Shown here in pieces: positions 26,801 through 32,372 of a DNA stretch of 58,041 bases. Below the pieces are notes generated by a model. It searched no databases, was not told where the DNA came from, and saw only the letters and a list, made by a program, of their open reading frames with translations. A program made the translations under genes and the position numbers. Within the stretch, counting starts at the first letter, position 1; every line of letters starts with the position of its first letter. This DNA is from CAYLPJ01 sp964385465 (GTDB lineage Bacteria > Planctomycetota > Phycisphaerae > SM23-33), in assembly GCA_964385465.1 (NCBI GenBank), contig CAYLPJ010000041.1, positions 1-58,041 on the forward strand, in the 5' to 3' direction.

Positions 26801-26915
26801 GAAGCGCTACGGCGTCCTCCCAGACACCTTCGACCCCGCCACCGATTCCATCGACCCCTACGCCCTCGACCAACGCTACTGGCGGTCCCTGTGGCACACC
26901 CCGCCGCGCCGATAG
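23856..26915 (+). CDS. HzsA-related trihaem c protein with discoidin-like domain, paralogue 4
   Basis: 1019 residues. It overlaps paralogue 3 by ATGA at 23856-23859, so the pair is almost certainly co-translated. It has a signal peptide (FLLALAVAAVAPAGT), then a discoidin-like domain (ASATSEYSPAYAAAKAVDGR, LSSYGGLNPGASEVQVYA). The HZS-alpha-like propeller carries the intact CSARC/NCW triplet. Haem motifs are CVGCH at 659, CTGCH at 709 and CGRCH at 854. The C-terminus repeats the FRPRPEYLREMKRYGVLP block. It is the last gene of the cluster, followed by a hairpin and the convergent nifS. Confidence 0.86.
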   Translation: MTAACSFLLALAVAAVAPAGTSKPAAPENLARKAKASATSEYSPAYAAAKAVDGRIPEPLGTSENEGAWAVQGDTHRGGAELVLRWKKPITAAELVYYGRCAGQWNENWKDWAIHADAGEKPVATGRLKPGRGPQRMKLPRPIEARELRIRFLSSYGGLNPGASEVQVYAVSPPDEALGEFHAKMPRNFAGFDKRRSGRRPKPAPKIVESPELLAEALDGPMEGVEEIVFATRSSGRDGHWYANFAYYAESVDRKAYGAPGGRLAALNVRTGEVRTILEDPDGAIRDPQVHYDGERIVFAWRREGAEHYRLYEVRADGSGLRQITPDAPYDDIEPTYLPDGGIMFCSARCKRWVNCWLTQVAVLYRCEADGSGLRAVSSNNEHDNTPWPLPDGRILYQRWEYVDRSQVHYHHLWTTNPDGTGQMVYFGNMQPGVVMIDAKPVPGTDKTVVLFSPGHGRREHAGPICVLDPRWGPDDPRAVRRITKASDYRDPWAFDEHTFLAARGRRILLLDDTGRRKVLYTDPHFDAHEPRPLVPRPREEVIAPRSDPSRETGRLVLADVHVGRNMAGVERGEIRKLLILETLPKPINYTGGMDPLSYGGTFTLERVVGTVPVEPDGSAYFELPAMRSFFFVALDANDLSVKRMQSFLTVQPGETTGCVGCHEQRTQTIPPIDLLATRRPPSRIEPVASVPDVLDFPRDVQPVLDRHCTGCHDYRPHENADYGPRAGGVILTGDRGPMFSHSYATLTIRKQFVDGRNNARSNLPPRSIGTSASPIMKKVAAPGAAGPRHHDVRLSDAELDVLRYWIESGAAYPGTYAALGTGMIGGYHQNRPVRTGGNWPETKAASAAIAKRCGRCHKNKSSLPRTLADENGLSFWRPNWNDPRLRFSRHLLFNLSRPELSLILLTPLAERAGGYAAAEPDAPKAGAKGEPEAHPAVFASTDDPDYLAILSMIRRGRAELEQIKRFDMPGFRPRPEYLREMKRYGVLPDTFDPATDSIDPYALDQRYWRSLWHTPPRR

Positions 26916-26955
26916 GCCGGGGGCAACCTCCCGCCCACGCCCCCCGGCCGCCTAT
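26912..26955. terminator. Possible bidirectional terminator hairpin
   Basis: ATAGGCCGGGGGC at 26912-26924 pairs imperfectly with GCCCCCCGGCCGCCTAT at 26939-26955. It lies between the convergent ends of the haem cluster and nifS and overlaps the stop codon of the last haem gene. There is no clear T-tract, so intrinsic termination is uncertain. Confidence 0.35.
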
Positions 26956-26993
26956 GGCGCCGCAGTCCTGCCGGCCCGGTCGCGGGTACTGGC

Positions 26994-28166
26994 TCAGCCC
27001 CGTCCGAAGGGGGAGAGTTCGCGGAGGCGGCGGACGATGGGGGGCAGGACTTCGAGGACCTTGTCGACGTCGGCGTCGGTGTTGTAGACGCTGAGGCTGA
27101 AGCGGATCGAGCCGTGGGCGGCGGTGTAGGGGACGCCCATGGCGCGGAGGACGTGGCTGGGCTCGAGGCTGCCGGTCGTGCAGGCCGAGCCGGACGACGC
27201 GCAGATGCCGTGCTCGTCCATCATCAGCAGGATCGCCTCGCCCTCGATGTACTCGAAGCTGATGTTGGTCGTGTTCGGCAGCCGGCTGCCCGTCGCGCCG
27301 TTGACGCGGGCGTCCGGGCAGGTCTCCAGCAGGCCCTTTTCGAGGCGGTCGCGCAGTCCCGCCACCCGGGTCCGCTCGTCGTCGAGGCGTTGCTTGGCCA
27401 GCTCGCAGGCGGCCCCGAGGCCGACGATCAGCGGCACGGACTCGGTGCCCCCGCGTCGGTTCCGCTCCTGGTGCCCGCCGACCATGGTGGGGTGGAACTG
27501 GCAGCCGCGGCGGACGAACAGCGCGCCGATGCCCTTGGGCGCGTGGAGCTTGTGGCCGGAAAGGCTGAGCATGTCGATGGGCATGTCATCGAGGCTGAAG
27601 GGGATCTTCCCGACGGCCTGGACGGCGTCGGTGTGGAAGAGCACGCCGGCGTCGCGGCACATCTCGGCGAGGGTCTCGATGGGGAAGACCACGCCGGTCT
27701 CGTTGTTGGCCCACATGACGGTGACGAGTGCGACGTCGTCGCCGAGGCTGTTGCCGAGGTCGGCGAGGCTCATCTCGCCGTTGCTGTCGACGGGCAGCTC
27801 GACGACGCGGCAGCCGGCGCCGTGGGGGGGCTTGCGCCCGAGCATGCGGCAGACGTTCCGCACGGCGGGGTGCTCGACGCGCGTGGTCACCAGCGTCCGA
27901 CGGTTGGTCACCACGCGGGCGCTGCGGACGGCGGCGTTGTCGCTCTCGGTCCCGCAGGCGGTGAAGATGATCTCGGTCGGGTGACAGCCCAGCAGGTCGG
28001 CGACCTGCTCCCGGGCCCGCTCGACGTGCCCCGCGATCTGCCCGCCGAAGCTGTGAATGCTCGACGGGTTGCCGTACAGCTCCCAGAGGAACGGCTCCAT
28101 GGCCTCGCGGACCTCGGGCGCCACCTGCGTCGTCGCGTTGTTGTCGAAGTAGATCGGCTTGCTCAT
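26994..28166 (-). CDS. nifS: Cysteine desulfurase NifS
   Basis: 390 residues, a PLP enzyme that takes sulfur from cysteine for Fe-S cluster assembly in the cytoplasm. The PLP lysine is Lys206 in SLSGHKLHAPKG. The active cysteine is Cys329 in ASSGSACTTGSLEPSHV, the short-loop NifS/IscS class. The N-terminal IYFDNNATTQVAPEV and VEHPAV blocks are typical. It lies 222 bases downstream of nifU on the same strand, with an inverted-repeat element between them. With no nitrogenase genes in view, it most likely serves general Fe-S biogenesis, including for the cell's redox proteins. Confidence 0.95.
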   Translation of the reverse strand: MSKPIYFDNNATTQVAPEVREAMEPFLWELYGNPSSIHSFGGQIAGHVERAREQVADLLGCHPTEIIFTACGTESDNAAVRSARVVTNRRTLVTTRVEHPAVRNVCRMLGRKPPHGAGCRVVELPVDSNGEMSLADLGNSLGDDVALVTVMWANNETGVVFPIETLAEMCRDAGVLFHTDAVQAVGKIPFSLDDMPIDMLSLSGHKLHAPKGIGALFVRRGCQFHPTMVGGHQERNRRGGTESVPLIVGLGAACELAKQRLDDERTRVAGLRDRLEKGLLETCPDARVNGATGSRLPNTTNISFEYIEGEAILLMMDEHGICASSGSACTTGSLEPSHVLRAMGVPYTAAHGSIRFSLSVYNTDADVDKVLEVLPPIVRRLRELSPFGRG

Positions 28167-28192
28167 GTCGCCTCACGATTCAGAATTCCATA

Positions 28193-28382
28193 GCAGGGAT
28201 GAACGCGGAGGAACGCGGGTAAGACGTGAACAGGAAGAGCTTCAGCAGGGATGCAGGGCGTGCAGGGGACAGGAAGGGAGTTCTTCTTGATCTGCTCTGG
28301 AGCTCCTCTGGAATCCCATGCATCCCCTGCTGGAAGTTGTGCTTTCAGGGCGGTATCCGTGTTCATCCGCGTTCGTCCCTGC
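28193..28382. repeat. 190-bp inverted-repeat element between nifU and nifS
   Basis: The 28-base arms at 28193-28220 (beginning GCAGGGATGAACGCGGAGG) and 28355-28382 are inverted copies with four mismatches. Inside, a second pair (CAGCAGGGATGCAGGG near 28244 and CATGCATCCCCTGCTGG near 28317) forms a nested hairpin. Motifs of the type GGATGAACGCGGATGAACACGG recur in planctomycete intergenic DNA as far as I recall. The element fills nearly the whole nifU-nifS spacer and would form a long stem in the transcript. Confidence 0.65.
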
Positions 28383-28388
28383 CGGCGC

Positions 28389-29252
28389 TCAGTCTTGTTC
28401 GAGCTTGGGTCCGACGTCCTCGACTTCGATGTCCGGGTCGACGAGCTCCCGGAGCTTGGCCCCGACCGTGCCATCGAGCGTGAAGTCCCGCACGCGGCAC
28501 CAGGCGCAGTGGCCCCGGAAGGCGACCTGCACCGTCATGCCGTCCACGTCCACCAGCTCGATGTCCCCGCCGTCCTGCTGGAGCATCGGGCGGATCTCCG
28601 CCTCGATGACCTCTTCGACCCGGCGGATCCGCTCGATGTTCGTCATCTTGCCCGGCTTGCGGACGGCCGGCTTGGGCGCGGCGACCGGCTCGCGGCTGCG
28701 GACGCGGTCGATGACCTCCTGGATGCGTCCGTGGCAGGCCCCGCAGCCGCCGCCGGCCTTGGTGTAGTGGGTCACCTCGTCCACCGACGTCAACTGCTGC
28801 TCCCGCACGACCTTCTCGATGAGCTTGTCGGTGACGCCGAAGCAGTGGCAGACGACCTCGCCCTCGTTTTCGAGGTCGAACGGCTGGCCCCGGTATTCGG
28901 CGATGGCCTTCTGGAGCGCTTCCATGCCCATCACCGAGCAGTGCATCTTCTCCTCGGGCAGCCCGCCGAGGTATTCGGCGATGTCGCGGTTGGTCACGTC
29001 GGCGGCCTCGTCGACGGTCTTGCCTCGGATCAGGTCGATCAGCGCGTCGCTGCTGGCGATGGCGCTGGCGCAGCCGAAGGTCTGGAACTTGGCGTCGGCG
29101 ATGCGCCCGTTCTCGTCGAGCTTGATCATCAGCCGCAGGGCGTCGCCGCAGGTGATGTTCCCCACGGTGGCGTCGAGGTCCGGCTGGTCGATCTGCCCGG
29201 CGTGTTCGGGATGGAGGAAGTGCTGCTTGACCTTCTGCGTGTAGTCCCACAT
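28389..29252 (-). CDS. nifU: Fe-S cluster scaffold protein NifU
   Basis: 287 residues with all three NifU modules. The N-terminal IscU-like scaffold has Cys35, Cys61 and Cys105. The central BFD-type [2Fe-2S] domain has Cys135, Cys137, Cys170 and Cys173. The C-terminal NifU domain has the C-x-x-C pair Cys249 and Cys252 (HCAWC). All nine canonical cysteines are present. It assembles Fe-S clusters with sulfur from NifS. The ATG at 29252 follows an AAGGA site. A TAGAAT hexamer at 29295-29300 on the minus strand could be its -10, but no good -35 was found. It is divergent from the Cys-heptad gene. Confidence 0.95.
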   Translation of the reverse strand: MWDYTQKVKQHFLHPEHAGQIDQPDLDATVGNITCGDALRLMIKLDENGRIADAKFQTFGCASAIASSDALIDLIRGKTVDEAADVTNRDIAEYLGGLPEEKMHCSVMGMEALQKAIAEYRGQPFDLENEGEVVCHCFGVTDKLIEKVVREQQLTSVDEVTHYTKAGGGCGACHGRIQEVIDRVRSREPVAAPKPAVRKPGKMTNIERIRRVEEVIEAEIRPMLQQDGGDIELVDVDGMTVQVAFRGHCAWCRVRDFTLDGTVGAKLRELVDPDIEVEDVGPKLEQD

Positions 29253-29382
29253 GCGGGGAATCCTTCCGTGCCAAGGTGTTCCGGCGTTCGCCCCATTCTA
29301 GCACCCCGAGGTGGGGGCTGGCCAGTTCCTGAAAACCGGCCCGGAGTTGCCGACTTTTCCGCGCGAGGATATCATTAATCTG

Positions 29383-29411
29383 TTGACGCGCGGGGGAAGA
29401 AACGATACAGT
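29383..29411 (+). promoter_or_regulatory. Strong sigma70-like promoter of the Cys-heptad gene
   Basis: TTGACG at 29383-29388, a 17-base spacer and TACAGT at 29406-29411, followed by an AT-rich TTGTATATAAC stretch. It lies 58 bases before the ATG at 29469, and AAAGGAG sits close ahead of that ATG. This is one of the best housekeeping-type promoter matches in the window. Confidence 0.6.
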
Positions 29412-29468
29412 TGTATATAACACTTCAGGCCGTCCGGGCAGTACGACAACAAACGAAAGGAGCGAGGC

Positions 29469-32143
29469 ATGTCTGGGAGAGGATTCGCGCTGGGAGTCTG
29501 TCTGTCCGTCTGCTTCTGTATGGGCCTGGCCGTGGCGGGGGCGTCCGCGCAGTCGGACGAGCCGCGGCCGACGATGGAGGCCATCGCCCCCACGCAGTGC
29601 CCGGCCGTGGAGACGCGCTGCCCGGAGGTGCGGACGAAGTGCCCCGAACGGCGGACGCGTTGCCCGATGGTCCAGACGCGCTGCCCGATGGTGCGGACGA
29701 AATGCCCCGAGCGGCGGACGCGGTGCCCGATGGTCCAGACGCGCTGCCCGCGCGTGCGGACCCAGTGCCCGACCTTCAAGACGTACTGCCCGCCGGTCGA
29801 GACCCGCTGTCCGTCCGCACGGACCAAGTGTCCACCGAGTGAGACGCGCTGTCCGGCGGAGAAAACGGTGTGCCCGGCTATTCGCACGCGGTGCCCGGTC
29901 CAGGAGACGACCTGCCCGATGGTGCGGACGAAGTGCCCCGAGCGCAGGACGTTCTGCCCGCCCGTCGAGACCCGCTGCCCGCCGTCGCCGACGAAGTGCC
30001 CGCCGCGCGACACGCTCTGCCCCGTCGTGGAGACCCAGTGCCAGCCCGGCGCGGGCCTGACCACCTGCCCGGCCGAGGAGACGCGCTGCCCCGTCGTGCG
30101 GACCCAGTGCCCGACGTTCAAGACCTACTGCCCGCCGGTCGAGACCCGCTGCCCGCCGTCGGAGACGAAGTGCCCGCCCCGGGAGACCCGCTGCCCCGTC
30201 GAGCCCACCAAGTGCCCGCCGAGGCCCACGCGGTGCCCGCCGCAGCAGACCATCTGCTCCACCGCCGTCGAGCCGACGATATGCAGTGCCGCGATCACCC
30301 AGTGTCCGGCCGAGCCGACGAAGTGCCCGGCCGTCCGGACGCGCTGCCCCGAGGTCGAGACGCGCTGCCCGCCGGTCGAGACCAGGTGCCCGCCCCGCGG
30401 CACGCGTTGCCCGCCGGTCGAGACCCGCTGCCCGATCGAGAAGACCGTCTGCCCGGAGATCCGCACGCGGTGCCCGGAGGTCGAGACACGTTGCCCCCGG
30501 CTCGAGACGCGTTGCCCGCCGGTCGAGACGGAATGTCCGCCCCAGCAGACCATCTGCTCGGCCGACGCGGAGCCGACGATCTGCTACGGACAGGTGACGC
30601 AGTGCCCGACCGAGCCGACGAAGTGCCCGGAGGTCCGGACCCGGTGCCCGGAGATCGAGACGCGCTGCCCGAGGATCCGCACCAGGTGTCCCGAGATCGA
30701 GACGCGCTGCCCGGAGGTCGAGACGAAGTGCCCGCCCCGCGGCACGCGGTGCCCGCCGATCAAGACGCGCTGCCCGATCGAGAAGACCGTCTGCCCGGAG
30801 ATACGCACGCGGTGCCCGGAGGTCGAGACACGTTGCCCTCGCGTTCGCACCAGGTGTCCCGAGCGGGAGACGCGCTGTCCCGTCGTCGAGACGAAGTGCC
30901 CGCCCCGGCTGACGCGCTGCCCCGAGGTCGAGACGCGATGCCCGCCGGCCGAGACCAAGTGTCCGGAGGTGGAGACACGGTGCCCGCCGGTCGAGACCAG
31001 ATGCCCGCCGGTGCCGACCGAATGCCCGCCGGAGCAGACGATCTGTTCGGCGGATGTGGCCCCGACAATCTGCAACGCGGTCGATACCCAGTGCCCCTCC
31101 GTGCTGACGCGCTGCCCCGAGGTCGAGACGCGCTGCCCGCCGGTGGAGACCGAGTGCCCGCCGACGGAGACCGACTGCGTGGCGGTGGACACGAAGTGCC
31201 CGCCGGTCGAGACGCGCTGCCCGCCGGTGCAGACCGAGTGCCCGCCGACGGAGACCGACTGCGTGGCGGTGGACACGAAGTGCCCGCCGGTCGAGACGCG
31301 CTGCCCGCCGGTGCTGACGAAGTGCCCGCCGACGGAGACCGAGTGCGTGGGCGTGATTACGAAATGCCCGCCGGTCGAGACGCGCTGCCCGCCGGTGCAG
31401 ACCGAGTGCCCGCCGACGGNNNNNNNNNNNNNNNNNNNNNNNNNNNNNNNNNNNNNNNNNNNNNNNNNNNNNNNNNNNNNNNNNNNNNNNNNNNNNNNNN
31501 NNNNNNNNNNNNNNNNNNNTGCGTGGCGGTGGACACGAAGTGCCCGCCGGTCGAGACGCGCTGCCCGCCGGTGCAGACCGAGTGCCCGCCGACGGAGACC
31601 GACTGCGTGGCGGTGGACACGAAGTGCCCGCCGGTCGAGACGCGCTGCCCGCCGGTGCAGACCGAGTGCCCGCCGACGGAGACCGACTGCGTGGCCGTGG
31701 ACACGAAGTGTCCGCCGATCGAGACGCGCTGCCCGCCGGTGCTGACGAAGTGCCCGCCGACCGTCACCGAGTGCATAGCCCTCGAGACGCGGTGCCCGCC
31801 CGAGGAGACCCGCTGCCCGATGGAGCCGACCAAGTGCCCGCCGGCCATCACCGAATGCCAGGTGATCGAGACCGAGTGCCCGGCCGAGTTGACGCGCTGC
31901 CCGGTCGAGGAGACGCTCTGCCCGCAAGAGGAGACCCGCTGCCCGCCGACACCGACCGAGTGTCGCCAGGAAGAGACCCTCTGCCCGGTCGTGGACACCG
32001 CGTGCCCGCCCGTCCTGACCGAGTGCCCGTCGTCCACGGTCTGCGTGCCCACCAGCATCGGCAGCAAGCCGGCGCGGGAACGGCATTGCCCGGCCGCGGA
32101 CGTGCGCTGCCCCCGGCTCGTGCGGTCCATGGCGTCGACATGA
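29469..32143 (+). CDS. Exported cysteine-heptad repeat protein (CPxxxTx)n
   Basis: It starts at ATG 29469 behind AAAGGAG. The signal peptide (LSVCFCMGLAVAGASAQS) is followed by an almost unbroken heptad, C-P-x-x-x-T-x, for example RCPPVETRCPEVETRC. I count 86 repeat cysteines before the assembly gap and 28 after it. Position 6 is nearly always Thr, and position 7 is usually Arg, Lys, Glu or Gln. Four 9-residue steps interrupt the register, three of them alike (TICSADAEPTIC type). The C-terminus loses the pattern after VPTSIGSKPARERHC. Across the N gap the downstream part lies in a different frame, explained by the arbitrary gap length. I know no named family. A disulfide-rich or metal-binding surface fibre is an inference. 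Confidence 0.75.
31130..31735 (+). repeat. 84-bp higher-order repeat inside the Cys-heptad gene
   Basis: Four heptads (ETDCVAVDTKCPPVETRCPP plus VQTECPPT) recur as an 84-base unit, nearly identical at DNA level, on both sides of the N gap. Copies with VLTK or VITK variants occur before and after. This recent, homogeneous amplification contrasts with the more diverged heptads upstream of 31100. Confidence 0.8.
31420..31519. other. Assembly gap (100 N)
   Basis: Exactly 100 N within the 84-bp repeats. The flanks are CCGACGG on the left and TGCGTGGCGG on the right. In an intact unit these are separated by 8 bases, so the true missing length should be 8 plus a multiple of 84 if repeat phase is kept. 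The repeat count, and hence protein length, is unknown. Confidence 0.97.
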
Positions 32144-32221
32144 CCGGATGACGAAAGCCGTGCCGGACCGCCGGGCTTCGGCCCCGGCGGTACGGCGCGG
32201 CGAAAACCGCGTTGGATGATA

Positions 32222-32248
32222 AAGGGGCGACCCCCGTGGCCGCCCCTT
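32222..32248 (+). terminator. Hairpin after the Cys-heptad gene
   Basis: AAGGGGCG at 32222-32229 and CGCCCCTT at 32241-32248 form a perfect 8-base stem with an 11-base loop, followed by CCTTATA. It lies 78 bases after the stop codon. The T-tract is weak but the stem is strong. Confidence 0.55.
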
Positions 32249-32372
32249 CCTTATAGGGCCCGTCCGCGTGCCGGACACGCCCGTCCCCGGCGGGACGGGC
32301 ACACCTGCCGACCGGTCGGCGGGTCCCGCCGCCGCGCCGGGCCGACGTCGCTCGCCAACTCGGGGACCGCAC

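Noticed and set aside
16122..26915. Anammox hydrazine synthase locus
   Set aside because: Only alpha-related proteins are present, in four copies, without beta/gamma subunits, hydroxylamine oxidoreductase-like proteins or other anammox genes.
26994..29252. Nitrogen fixation locus
   Set aside because: NifU and NifS alone serve general Fe-S assembly in many bacteria, and no nitrogenase gene is nearby.
31420..31519. A true frameshift in the Cys-heptad gene
   Set aside because: The frame change coincides with a 100-N placeholder of arbitrary length, and both sides continue the same heptad.
29580..32100. A CRISPR-like array of short direct repeats
   Set aside because: The 21-base periodicity is coding (C-P-x-x-x-T-x) with a signal peptide, promoter and stop. 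There are no unique spacers of constant length.
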